The position numbers and the translations under genes were made by a program. The notes below the pieces were generated by a model. That model was given only the letters and a program-made list of their open reading frames with translations. It searched no databases and was not told the origin of the DNA. From NCBI GenBank assembly GCA_963725155.1, contig CAVRXU010000008.1, positions 558,001 through 622,000 of the forward strand: a stretch of 64,000 nucleotides of DNA, read 5' to 3'. Shown piece by piece: positions 18,231 through 26,204 of the stretch; the first letter of the stretch is position 1, and the number at the start of each line of letters is the position of its first letter. Source of the stretch: DATDAH01 sp963725155 (GTDB lineage: Bacteria; Actinomycetota; Acidimicrobiia; Acidimicrobiales; DATDAH01).

Positions 18231-18478
18231 CGGGGCCCGGCCTTGGCCGCCCGCTTCGCCGCCTTCCTGTCTCGGCGCCGCTGGCGACGGCTGGGCGGGG
18301 GCACGACAGCCTCGGCCCGCACGCCTGACCCGTCGTCGGTCGGGCCCGAGCGGGGCGGGGGCACGACAGCCCGGGCGGCACCGGTTCGACCCCGGTAGCG
18401 CCCGAGGTCGACCACCCCCGCGGGGGCCGGCGTCGGTGGGGCGGCGCCACCCTCGCCAGCGGTGGGCTCGGTGCTCAT
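18227..18478 (-). CDS. Small basic, low-complexity protein coupled to ParA
   Basis: An 83-residue protein, not recognised. The first ~25 residues are acidic and Ala/Pro-rich. The middle carries two copies of an AVVPPP(S)R motif, visible in DNA as a repeated GGGGGCACGACAGCC on the plus strand. The C-terminus is strongly basic (SRRQRRRDRKAAKRAAKAG). Its ATG shares one base with the TGA of parA (TGATG), so it is made together with ParA, in the slot normally held by ParB. It could be the cargo adaptor or nucleoid-contact partner of this ParA. It looks largely disordered. Confidence 0.65.
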   Translation of the reverse strand: MSTEPTAGEGGAAPPTPAPAGVVDLGRYRGRTGAARAVVPPPRSGPTDDGSGVRAEAVVPPPSRRQRRRDRKAAKRAAKAGPR

Positions 18479-19380
18479 CAGCTCGCCGGGGTGAGCGTCC
18501 CCGAGGTGACCCGCTGGCTCAGCCGGGACAGGATCTCCCGCGTGACCTCCCAGTAGTCGGTCGCCAACCCGGCGGCGTTGCGGGCGAAGCTCTCCTCGCT
18601 GGGCCGCGCGTCGTACCAGGGGGCTGCCTCCTGGGAGGCGAGGAAGTACTCCGACGCGACCACACCGTGGGCCCGCATGTGGCGGGCCGCCTTGCGGGCC
18701 TCCCTGATGAACGTCGGGAACACCGGCGCCACGCCGTCCAGCAGGTACTCCAGCTGCGCCCGGGTGTCCCGCAGCATGCGCCGCTCGGCCACGCTGAAGC
18801 CGAAGAGGACCAGCCCGAGCAGCTCCAGGTCGCCGTTGAGGCCGCTGTCAGCCAGAGCCCGGCGCCGGGCATCGACCCGGGCGAGGCCGTCGACGCTGCC
18901 CTGGTCGAAGCGGACCGGGCAGCAGACGAAGCGGGCGCCGGCCAGGCCCAGGTCGAGCAGGCCGTCGGCCGACGGGGCGGTGTCGACGACGACGAGGTCA
19001 TAGCCCTCGCCGACCGCGACGAGGGCGTCACGGGCCGGCCCGAGGCCGTCCGGGCCGTGGGCGTGGACCCGCCGGGCCAGGTCCGCGGCCAGGCGGTCGG
19101 TCCACGGCCCGGCGGTCAGGACGTCCAGTCCCTCGCGGACGCCGGGGACCGGTACCAACCGGCCGCCCTCGGTCAGGGCCTGGAACACGGCCTCTCCCCC
19201 GTCGCCGAGGCCCGACTGCGCATAGCCGAGGTCCTGACCGAGGTTGGCCTGGGGGTCGAGGTCGACGGCCAGGCAGCGCCAGCCCATCGCCGCCGCGGTG
19301 GCCGCCAGGCCCGCGGCCAGGGAGGACTTGCCCACCCCGCCCTTGCCGTTGGCCACGGTCACCCCTCGGTCGAGGATCAT
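18478..19380 (-). CDS. ParA/MinD-superfamily ATPase (orphan ParA)
   Basis: About 300 residues from the ATG at 19378-19380, chosen because it gives the canonical ParA start MILDRGVTVANGKGGVGKSS and follows GGGAGG at a 10-nt distance; an alternative ATG 20 codons upstream is at 19440. The deviant Walker A (KGGVGKS), the DLDPQANLGQDLG motif and the Walker B-like DLVVVDTAPSADG are all present. ParA ATPases position DNA or protein cargo by cycling on the nucleoid. No ParB gene or parS-like site is seen; instead a tiny basic protein follows with a 1-nt overlap. This suggests a McdA/orphan-ParA type positioning role rather than plasmid partition. Confidence 0.9.
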   Translation of the reverse strand: MILDRGVTVANGKGGVGKSSLAAGLAATAAAMGWRCLAVDLDPQANLGQDLGYAQSGLGDGGEAVFQALTEGGRLVPVPGVREGLDVLTAGPWTDRLAADLARRVHAHGPDGLGPARDALVAVGEGYDLVVVDTAPSADGLLDLGLAGARFVCCPVRFDQGSVDGLARVDARRRALADSGLNGDLELLGLVLFGFSVAERRMLRDTRAQLEYLLDGVAPVFPTFIREARKAARHMRAHGVVASEYFLASQEAAPWYDARPSEESFARNAAGLATDYWEVTREILSRLSQRVTSGTLTPAS

Positions 19381-19440
19381 CCGTCGCCTGCCTCCCGCTT
19401 CACTCGCCGCACGCCCGACCGTCCCGTCCGCCGATCCCAT

Positions 19441-19457
19441 GGTGACAGCGCGTCACC
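19441..19457. promoter_or_regulatory. Palindrome upstream of parA
   Basis: GGTGACAGCGCGTCACC has perfect 6-bp arms around 5 bp and abuts the upstream candidate ATG (19440) of parA. It lies in the 69-bp gap after the EEP gene. It may be an operator or a short terminator. It has no flanking T-run. Confidence 0.35.
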
Positions 19458-19509
19458 GAATCGACCACCGATCGTCCCATGCACCACGCTCGGTGGCAAG
19501 TCCGTCGCT

Positions 19510-20295
19510 TTAGGTGCAGTGCGTGATGACCTCGACCGGGAAGTGGTCCGAGGGGTACCGACCGCCCTCGGCGCGATCGTCAACGCGGTACGTGGTCACG
19601 GCCCAGCCGGGGGACAGCAGGACCACGTCGATGCGCTTGCCCGGTCGGGGGGCGTCGAAGCCGTTCAGCGTGGTCGTCGGGCCCTCGTGGCGTTCGGCCA
19701 CGGCCTGGGCGTCGACCAGGGTCACCCGGTGGCCGCTGCGGGCCGTGAGCACGGCGTAGGCCTCGTCGGCCGGCGTGGCGTTGAGGTCGCCGGTGACCAC
19801 CACGGCCTCGTCGCCCACCAGGTCGTCCAGGGCCCGACGGATCTGGTGGGCGCCTTCCACCCGCGCCCGCTCGACCCGGTGGTCGAGGTGGGTGTTGAGC
19901 ACGAACAGTCGACGGTCGGTGCCCCGTTCGGTCAGGCGCACCCAGGTGGCCATGCGGACCACGGCCCGCTCGTGGTCCCTGCTCCCGGGTACGTCGGGGT
20001 GGCTGGAGAGCCAGAAGTGCCCGTGCTCGACGGCGACGAAACGGTCGGCCCGCCAGAGGACGGGCACGAACTCCCCCCGCTTGTGCCCGTCGGATCGACC
20101 CACGCCCACCCACCGGTGCATCGGGGCGCCGTAGACGAGGTCCCTCAGCATCGGCCAGCGGGCCTCCTGCAGGCCGGCGATGTCGGCCCCGCGGACCGTG
20201 GCCGCGACCCGGTCCCGCCGGTGCCGCCACCGGTTCACACCATCGGCCCGGGTGTCCCGCCGGAGGTTGTACGACAACAGCCCGAGCTCGGTCAT
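19510..20295 (-). CDS. Endonuclease/exonuclease/phosphatase (EEP) family protein
   Basis: A 261-residue metal-dependent phosphohydrolase from the ATG at 20293-20295. Core motifs are in order: LLSYNLRRD (Asn), GLQEARW (Glu, metal), NTHLDHRVERA, VTGDLNATPADEA (Asp, Asn), and YPSDHFPVEV (Asp-His pair). Substrate may be nucleic acid, phosphoinositide or sphingomyelin-like; the sequence does not decide. Two further in-frame ATGs exist at 20343 and 20391, created by a 48-bp tandem duplication; the outermost overlaps the stop of the ribonuclease gene. The chosen start is the only one after which the protein looks like the family. It ends in TAA. Confidence 0.85.
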   Translation of the reverse strand: MTELGLLSYNLRRDTRADGVNRWRHRRDRVAATVRGADIAGLQEARWPMLRDLVYGAPMHRWVGVGRSDGHKRGEFVPVLWRADRFVAVEHGHFWLSSHPDVPGSRDHERAVVRMATWVRLTERGTDRRLFVLNTHLDHRVERARVEGAHQIRRALDDLVGDEAVVVTGDLNATPADEAYAVLTARSGHRVTLVDAQAVAERHEGPTTTLNGFDAPRPGKRIDVVLLSPGWAVTTYRVDDRAEGGRYPSDHFPVEVITHCT

Positions 20296-20394
20296 CCCCT
20301 GCTCCCGGGCACCCTTGGCCGGGGGTGTGAGGCGGCCGGTCATCCCCTGGTCCCGGGCACCCTTGGCCGAGGGTGTGAGGCGGCCGGTCATCCC
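20290..20394. repeat. 48-bp tandem repeat spanning the EEP gene start
   Basis: Two full copies (20290-20337 and 20338-20385) plus a 9-bp partial copy. The unit is 48 bp, so it adds 16 codons without changing frame. Each unit carries an ATG and the G-rich sequence ahead of the next ATG, giving three possible starts for the EEP gene (20391, 20343, 20295) and a repeated MTGRLTP..AKGAR.QG peptide. The copies differ at only a few bases. Confidence 0.9.
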
Positions 20395-21812
20395 ACCACC
20401 CGGAGCTCGACCCGGCCCTCGTCGGGGTCCACCGCCACCACCTCGACCTCGGCCTCCTGGCCCGCCTCCAGCCCGCCGCCCCGGGCCGTGGCCAGAACCG
20501 CAGGGTCCCGGAACTGCACGCGGGCGTCGTCGTCCTCCTCGACCTCGGTGACGACGACGAGAAATCGTTGGCCCACACGGTCCCGCAGGACCATGGCCTC
20601 GGTGAAGTCCACACAGGCCCGATCCAGGGCCGCCTGCCTGCGGGCCCCGTCTTCCAGGACCTCGGGCAATGCCCCCAGCGCGTCGACGGCCCAGGTCTCA
20701 GGGGCCCGACCGTCGTGGGCGGCCAGGGCCAGCTCGATGGCGAAGCGGTCACCCAGGCGACGGAGTGGGGCGGTCACGTGGGCGTACGGCGCCCCGATGG
20801 CGGCCTGTTCGGTGACCTCCGGGACCGACCCGGAGAAGCCGACGTAGCCCGCGCCCCGGAAGAGGCGGGCCGACTGGGTGATCAACGCCGCGTGCTCGGG
20901 CCGGGCCGGGTCGAGGCCGGCGAGGATCGAGGCGTAATCCGGGGTGTGCTTGGGCCAGTCGATGCCCAGGCCGCGGGCACAACGCCCGAGGGCCCGGACC
21001 ACGAAGTCCGGCGGGGGCGGCAGGGTGCGCAACAGGCCGGTCCCGGCCGCCAGCATCAGCTCGGCCGCGACCATCCCCGTCAGGAGCGAGATCTGCTCGT
21101 TCCACCGCTCGATGGGCCGCGGTGCCTCGAAGACCACGTCGTAGCCGTGGTCACCGACCACGACCTCCTGGTTGGGCAGGTGGAGGCTGATGCCACCCCG
21201 CTCGACCTGACGGGCGATGCGGCGCTCGCCCACCGCCCGCAGCTCGCCGATGGCCGGGTGCCCGCCCCGGTCGGCCAGCTCCTGGGCCTCCTGGTACCCG
21301 AGCTGGGCCCGGCTGCGCACCAAGGCCCGCTCGACCCGGCGGCCGGTGACCTCGCCTCCCTCGTCGAGGTCGATGCTCCAGAGAACGGCCGGCCGGTCAC
21401 CGTCGGGCAGCAGGCTGGCCGCCCCCTCACTCAGCGCCGCGGGATGCAGCGGCGCCCGATGGTCCGGGCTGTACATGGTGACGATCCGCCGCCACGCCTC
21501 CGCGTCGACCGTGTCGCCCGAGGCGACGAAGGCGGCCACGTCGGCGATGGCGTAGTGGACCCGGTGCCCCCCGCCCCGGGCCTCGATGTGGAGGGCCTGG
21601 TCCAGGTCCCGGCTCCCGACCGGGTCGATGGTGACGAACGGGATGTCCCGGCGATCGGCCCGGTCGGCGCGCACGGCCCGCTCGGCGGCCCGAGCGGCCG
21701 CCGCCTCGACCTCGGCCGGCATGGTCGCCGGGACGTCCAGTCGCGCCCGGATGGCGGCGAAGCCGGCCCGGAACTCCTCGGTGTCGGGCGCTCGCACGCG
21801 GGGCAGCGGCAC
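20388..21812 (-). CDS. RNB-domain ribonuclease (RNase II/R family)
   Basis: A 474-residue 3'-5' exoribonuclease-type protein. The catalytic metal site is visible at about residues 58-72 (PFVTIDPVGSRDLDQAL); the fourth Asp of the E. coli RNase II motif is Gln here, a variation often seen in actinobacterial members. The RNB core continues through YAIADVAAFVASGD and AYAHVTAPLRRLGDRF. A short S1-like beta segment may form the C-terminus (VEVVAVDPDEGRVELRVVG), but N-terminal cold-shock domains are absent, so it is shorter than RNase R. The GTG start has TACGGT 8 nt upstream. The stop overlaps the first ATG of the EEP gene. Confidence 0.92.
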   Translation of the reverse strand: MPLPRVRAPDTEEFRAGFAAIRARLDVPATMPAEVEAAAARAAERAVRADRADRRDIPFVTIDPVGSRDLDQALHIEARGGGHRVHYAIADVAAFVASGDTVDAEAWRRIVTMYSPDHRAPLHPAALSEGAASLLPDGDRPAVLWSIDLDEGGEVTGRRVERALVRSRAQLGYQEAQELADRGGHPAIGELRAVGERRIARQVERGGISLHLPNQEVVVGDHGYDVVFEAPRPIERWNEQISLLTGMVAAELMLAAGTGLLRTLPPPPDFVVRALGRCARGLGIDWPKHTPDYASILAGLDPARPEHAALITQSARLFRGAGYVGFSGSVPEVTEQAAIGAPYAHVTAPLRRLGDRFAIELALAAHDGRAPETWAVDALGALPEVLEDGARRQAALDRACVDFTEAMVLRDRVGQRFLVVVTEVEEDDDARVQFRDPAVLATARGGGLEAGQEAEVEVVAVDPDEGRVELRVVG

Positions 21813-21856
21813 GGACAGCGACCGTAGCCACCCGCCGGTGGACCGCTCGGATCCCG

Positions 21857-21900
21857 GTCACCGGCCCCCGGTGACGCCCGTGTCAGGCATCTCGTAGTCT
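21857..21900 (+). promoter_or_regulatory. Palindrome and leaderless -10 box before the amidohydrolase operon
   Basis: A perfect 8-bp-arm palindrome GTCACCGGCCCCCGGTGAC lies at 21857-21875, followed by the -10 box TAGTCT at 21895-21900, which ends 8 nt before the ATG at 21909. The palindrome occupies the -35 area and could be an operator. The opposite-strand -10 of the ribonuclease gene (TACGGT, 21826-21821) lies in the same gap. Confidence 0.5.
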
Positions 21901-21908
21901 CCGGGGCG

Positions 21909-23174
21909 ATGGGCGACCGGACCTGGACCACGGGCATGGCCAAGAGCGAAGCCCACGGCCTGCTGCCCGACCCCGAGCCCCGCGACATCCGCTACACGGT
22001 GATCTCGGTCGACGACCACCTGGTGGAGCCGCCCGGCATGTTCGAGGGTCGCCTGCCCGCCCGCTTCCAGGACGCCGCCCCCCGGGTCGTGGAGACCGAG
22101 GAGGGCCACGAGGTCTGGGAGTTCGACGGGAAGATCTTCCTGCAGGTCGGCCTCAACGCCGTCGTGGGCCGGCCCCGGGAGGACTGGAAGATCGAGCCGA
22201 CCCGCTTCGAGGACATGCGCCCGGGCTGTTGGGACATCGACGCCCGGGTCAAGGACATGGACATCAACGGGGTCTGGGCGGCGCTGAACTTCCCGTCCCA
22301 GATCACCGGCTTCTGCGGTCGGGTGTTCAGCCAGTGCTCCGACCCCGAGCTGGGCCTCGAGGTGACGAGGGCCTGGAACGACTGGTTCCACGACGAGTGG
22401 TGGCAGCCCCATCCGGAGCGCAACATCCCCATGGGCATCACCTTCCTGGCCGACCCCGAGGCCGGAGCGGCGGAGATCCGGCGCAACGCCGAGCGTGGGT
22501 TCCGGGCCGTGACCCTGCCCGAGCAGCCCCACCGCATCGGCCTGCCGTCGATCTTCTCGGACCACTGGGACCCGATCATCGAGGCCTGCGCCGACACGGG
22601 GACCGTCGTCTGCCTCCACGTGGCGTCCTGTGGCGTCGTCGACATGCCGAAGGGCGCGCCCGCCATCCAGTTGGGAGCGACCCTGTTCGGTCAGCTCGCC
22701 CTCGGGGCCTGCGCCGAGTGGCTGTGGTCCGGCCATGCCGTTCGCTTCCCCGGCCTGCAGATCGCCATGTCCGAAGGAGGCATCGGCTGGGTGGCCATGC
22801 TGATCGACCGCTTGGACAACATGCTCGAGCGTTCGGGCTACGGGCGGGACTTCACGGGCTCGTTCGGCCTGCCCAGTGACCTCCGCCCCAGTGACGTGCT
22901 CCGCCGGAACTTCACCTTCTGCACCATCGACGACCCGGGCACGATCAGCACCCGGGATGTGATCGGCGTCGAGAACATCTGCTTCGAGACCGACTACCCC
23001 CACGGCGACGGCACCTGGCCCGACACCCAAGCCGTCATCGAGAAGGCCTACGGCGGGATCCTGACCGACGCCGAGATCGCCGCCATCACCCACGAGAACG
23101 CGGCCCGGGTGTTCCGCCACCCGCTGCCCCCGCCCGACAGCCCCCACGGCGCCGGCCTCCGGAGCCGGACCTGA
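21909..23174 (+). CDS. Amidohydrolase family 2 (metal-dependent TIM-barrel hydrolase/decarboxylase)
   Basis: A 421-residue protein of the amidohydrolase-2 group. Metal ligands expected for the fold are visible: VISVDDHLVEPP near the N-terminus, VCLHVAS mid-protein, and the Asp in CFETDYPHGDGTWPDT near the C-terminus. Members hydrolyse or decarboxylate ring or acid substrates, and many sit in aromatic or steroid degradation operons. It leads an operon of SRPBCC, alcohol dehydrogenase, VOC and LLM genes linked by 1-4 nt overlaps. A second in-frame ATG at 21936 is possible, but the -10 box spacing favours 21909. Confidence 0.92.
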   Translation: MGDRTWTTGMAKSEAHGLLPDPEPRDIRYTVISVDDHLVEPPGMFEGRLPARFQDAAPRVVETEEGHEVWEFDGKIFLQVGLNAVVGRPREDWKIEPTRFEDMRPGCWDIDARVKDMDINGVWAALNFPSQITGFCGRVFSQCSDPELGLEVTRAWNDWFHDEWWQPHPERNIPMGITFLADPEAGAAEIRRNAERGFRAVTLPEQPHRIGLPSIFSDHWDPIIEACADTGTVVCLHVASCGVVDMPKGAPAIQLGATLFGQLALGACAEWLWSGHAVRFPGLQIAMSEGGIGWVAMLIDRLDNMLERSGYGRDFTGSFGLPSDLRPSDVLRRNFTFCTIDDPGTISTRDVIGVENICFETDYPHGDGTWPDTQAVIEKAYGGILTDAEIAAITHENAARVFRHPLPPPDSPHGAGLRSRT

Positions 23175-23656
23175 TGCGCGAGCACCGCTACACCCTCGAC
23201 ATGCCCCACTCGGCCGCCCGGCTGTGGGCCCTGTTCCAGGACTACGACAGCTGGACGAAGTACGCGCCGATGGTCACCGAGGTCGAGGTCGTCCATCCCG
23301 GCGACCAGTACGGCAACGGCCTCCTGCGACGGGTGATCTACCAGATGCCGATGGGCCGCAAGGGGGCGGCCCTGGAGTTGGTGACCGACGTGGCCAAGGA
23401 GCGGGGCTACACGTTCACGATGTTGAGCCACAAGGCGGGCAACGACCAGACGGGAAAGGTCCGGCTCGAGCCCCTGGGCCCCAACCAGACCCGGTTCCAC
23501 TTCGAGGAGCGCTACCACCTGACCAGCGCTCCGTGGAAGTGGTTCGAGGGCCGGATCTACGGCTTCATCAACAAGAAGAACGAGGAGAGCATGCGGGCGG
23601 CGTCGCAGTGGTTGACCGACCATCCCGAGTACCGCCCGGACTTGGTGGCGCGGTGA
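23174..23656 (+). CDS. SRPBCC (polyketide cyclase/START-like) protein
   Basis: A 160-residue single-domain helix-grip protein: MREHRYTLDMPHSAARLWAL at the start, then FQDYDSWTKYAPMVTEVEVV, a beta-rich middle and a C-terminal helix. This fold holds hydrophobic ligands in a deep pocket. The ATG shares one base with the amidohydrolase stop (TGATG), so its production follows that enzyme. It may act as a cyclase, hydrolase or carrier for the operon's substrate; no catalytic residues can be named. Confidence 0.88.
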   Translation: MREHRYTLDMPHSAARLWALFQDYDSWTKYAPMVTEVEVVHPGDQYGNGLLRRVIYQMPMGRKGAALELVTDVAKERGYTFTMLSHKAGNDQTGKVRLEPLGPNQTRFHFEERYHLTSAPWKWFEGRIYGFINKKNEESMRAASQWLTDHPEYRPDLVAR

Positions 23657-24694
23657 CCCTCCCGGCCACGATGCCTGCGGCCGTCTACCGCGAGAAGGGC
23701 CGGTTGGACGTGGTCGACGTCGACACGCCGACGGTCGGGCCCCACGACGTGCTCCTCGAGGTGTCCCACTGCGGCGTCTGCGGCAGCGACCTGCACTTCG
23801 TGCTCGAGGGCTGGGGCACACCCGACGCCATCGAGGGCCACGAGTACACGGGCACGATCGTGGCCGTCGGGCGAGAGGTCACCCGCTGGGCCGTCGGGCA
23901 GCCGGTCGTCGCCGGCCCGTCCCGGCGCTGTGGCCACTGCGGCCCGTGCCGGGCCGGGCGCCCGTCCCTCTGCCTGAACCGGGAGGACGTCGGCACCGGC
24001 GGCTACCAAGGGGCCTTCGCCCGCTACTCGCTGACCCATGAGGACGAGGTCCTGGCCCTGCCCGACGGACTCAGCCTGCGCCAGGCCGCCCTGGCCGAGC
24101 CGCTGGCCGTGGCCCTGCACGGGATCACCCAGGCCCGGGTGGAGGTCGACCACCGGGTGGTCGTCTTCGGTGCCGGCCCGATCGGGGCCCTGACCACCGC
24201 GGCCCTCGCGGCCAAGGGCGTCACCGACCTGACCGTGGTCGAGCCCACCCCCGCTCGGCAACGCCTGGCCGAGGCAGTCGGGGCCACCCGCGTCCTCACC
24301 CCGGACCAGTTGGTCCACGCCCGGCTGGCACCCCGGCCAGGTCCTGGACGAGCCCTACGACCGGGCCCTGGAGTGTTCGGGCAAGCGGGCCGCCATGGAG
24401 CAGGCCCTCGGCCAGCTCGGGCGCATGGGCCGCCTGGTGCTCGTGGGCGCAGGCATCGACCCGCCCCGCTTCGACGCCAATCGCATCATGCTCAACGAGC
24501 TGGAGGTCACCGGGGCCTTCGTCTACGACGCCACCGGCTTCGAGGACGCCCTGGCCCTGCTCCCCCAGCTCCCGCTGGAGCACCTGATCGAGCCCGTCGA
24601 CGTGACCCTCACCGGGCTCTTCGACGCGATGGAACGCCTGGCCGCCGGCGAGCTGGCGGGCAAGGTGATGGTCACCCCAGGAGGAACGCCATGA
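23653..24694 (+). CDS. Zinc-dependent medium-chain alcohol dehydrogenase (one frameshift in this sequence)
   Basis: About 347 residues when corrected. The N-terminal part has the catalytic zinc site (CGVCGSDLHF, GHEYTG) and four structural-zinc cysteines in CGHCGPCRAGRPSLC. The Rossmann part has VVVFGAGPIGALT and DLTVVEP. The frame breaks at about 24320-24345 (an extra base); after it the text reads HPGQVLDEPYDRALECSGKR and continues with GRLVLVGAG to the C-terminus. Both parts are stop-free and in family order, so a sequencing error is likely. GTG overlaps the SRPBCC stop; the end overlaps the VOC start (ATGA). Confidence 0.88.
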
Positions 24695-25170
24695 GTGAGA
24701 CCCTGCCGATGACCCGCCCGCCGCGGTTCAACCACGTGGCCATGAGCGTCCCCGCCGACCTGTTGGCCGCCGAGGGTCGGGCCGAGATCCTGGACTTCTG
24801 GGGTGGCGTGTTCGGCTTCGAAGAGCTGCCGTCGGAGACGATCGACCGCCAGGTGCTGGTGCTGTCGGCCTACGACTGGGAGCAGTTCCTCTTCCTCATC
24901 GCCGACGACGACCCGATGGCCTGTCCCCGCCTCGACCACTTCGGGATGTCGGTGGGCTCGCTGGAGGAGCTCGAGGGCTTCCTGGCCAAGGCCAAGGCGT
25001 TCGCCGAGGAGGACGACCGGGTCGACATCATCGACCACAAGGCCGAGGTCCACGGTGACGCCCTGACCCTGCACAGCTTCTACGTGCGCTACCTGCTCCC
25101 GATGATGATCGAGATCCAGTTCTTCGACTGGGACCCGGCGGTGGCGGCGCTGAACCCGGGCAACCGGTGA
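24691..25170 (+). CDS. VOC (glyoxalase/dioxygenase superfamily) protein
   Basis: A 159-residue vicinal-oxygen-chelate protein: PRFNHVAMSVPADLL opens the first beta-alpha-beta unit (metal His), DHFGMSVGSLEELEG the second (metal His), and a Glu in MMIEIQFFDW ends the site. Members include ring-cleavage dioxygenases, lyases and epimerases. It is coupled to the alcohol dehydrogenase and to the LLM gene by 4-nt overlaps, so it probably acts in the same breakdown pathway. Reaction not determinable. Confidence 0.88.
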   Translation: MSETLPMTRPPRFNHVAMSVPADLLAAEGRAEILDFWGGVFGFEELPSETIDRQVLVLSAYDWEQFLFLIADDDPMACPRLDHFGMSVGSLEELEGFLAKAKAFAEEDDRVDIIDHKAEVHGDALTLHSFYVRYLLPMMIEIQFFDWDPAVAALNPGNR

Positions 25171-26150
25171 CCCATCCGGTCCGGTTCGGGGCCTTCGTCC
25201 CGCAGGGCTGGAAGCTGGAGTTCATTGGTTGGGACCCGGCCCGGGCGTGGGCCCGGGCCAAAGAGGTGGCCCTCGCCGCGGAGTTGGCCGGGTACGACCA
25301 CTTGTGGGTCTACGACCACGTCGAGACCGTCCCCCGCCGGGAGCCCGAGCCGATGTTCGAGGCCTGGTCGATGATGGCCGCGCTGGCCGAGGTCACCCAC
25401 AAGGCCCACCTGGGCCAGATGGTGACCTGCGCCGGCTACCGCAACCCTGCGCTCCTGGCCAAGCAGGCTGCGACCGTCGACGTCATGTCCGGCGGCCGGC
25501 TCATCTTCGGCATCGGGGCGGGCTGGTACGACGAGGAGTACCGGTCCCACGGGTGGGTCTACCCACCGGACAGCGAGCGCCTGGCCCTCCTGGAGGAGAC
25601 CATCCAGATCGCCAAGGCGCTGTGGACCGAGCCGTCGGCGTCCTTCCACGGGCACCACGCCTGGATCGAGGACGCCATCTCCTACCCGAAGCCGATCCAG
25701 TCCCTACCGCCGATCTGGGTGGGCGGCGGCGGCGAGAGGGTCACGCTCCGCATCGCCGCCGAGCACGCCGATGCCACCAACTGGCAGGTGGGGCTGGAGG
25801 CGTTCACGCACAAGTCCGAGGTGCTGCGGGGCCACTGCGAGGCCATCGGTCGGGACTTCGACGACATCGCCCGCACCCACGCCCCGGATTGCCGCCTCTT
25901 CGACACCGAAGCCGACCTGCAGCGCTGGCTGGACGATCCCGCCGGGGGTGACCTCTGGGGTGACGACGACCCCGCCGCCTACGTCCGGGACAACCTCATC
26001 GGCACCGACGCCCAGGTGGCCGAGAAGGTCCAGGCCTTCCTGAACGCCGGCTGCTCCGAGTTCGTCCTCTGGTTCCGTGACTACCCCGACACCGAATCCA
26101 TGGAGCGCTTCATGGCCGCCGTCGTCCCGAGGCTGCACCTCCGGTCGTGA
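25167..26150 (+). CDS. LLM-class F420-dependent oxidoreductase
   Basis: A 327-residue luciferase-like monooxygenase fold protein (TIM barrel). Typical segments are FGAFVPQGWKLE, HLWVYDHVE, LGQMVTCAGYRNPALLAKQA, DVMSGGRLIFGIGAGWYDEE and PPIWVGGGGERVTLR. In actinobacteria this subgroup generally uses coenzyme F420, although flavin use cannot be excluded by sequence alone. GTG overlaps the VOC stop, and the operon appears to end here. It would supply or take hydride in the pathway served by the amidohydrolase and alcohol dehydrogenase. Confidence 0.92.
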   Translation: MTHPVRFGAFVPQGWKLEFIGWDPARAWARAKEVALAAELAGYDHLWVYDHVETVPRREPEPMFEAWSMMAALAEVTHKAHLGQMVTCAGYRNPALLAKQAATVDVMSGGRLIFGIGAGWYDEEYRSHGWVYPPDSERLALLEETIQIAKALWTEPSASFHGHHAWIEDAISYPKPIQSLPPIWVGGGGERVTLRIAAEHADATNWQVGLEAFTHKSEVLRGHCEAIGRDFDDIARTHAPDCRLFDTEADLQRWLDDPAGGDLWGDDDPAAYVRDNLIGTDAQVAEKVQAFLNAGCSEFVLWFRDYPDTESMERFMAAVVPRLHLRS

Positions 26151-26192
26151 GCCCGGCCCCGCTGGCCGTTCCGCGGAGCCCTCGACGCTGGG

Positions 26193-26198
26193 TAGGTT
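26193..26198 (+). promoter_or_regulatory. -10 box TAGGTT of a leaderless promoter (sigma factor gene)
   Basis: TAGGTT ends 6 nt before the TTG at 26205. No ribosome-binding site is present, so the start codon is probably at the 5' end of the mRNA. Confidence 0.5.
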
Positions 26199-26204
26199 CG
26201 ACCC

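Noticed and set aside
18378..18400. tRNA-like T-arm (GGTTCGACCCCGG)
   Set aside because: No acceptor, D or anticodon stems fit around it, and it lies inside the repeated region of the small ParA-partner gene.
18160..20847. 895-codon plus-strand open frame across ParA, EEP and RNB genes
   Set aside because: It crosses three well-supported minus-strand genes and has no recognisable domain; a GC-bias artefact.
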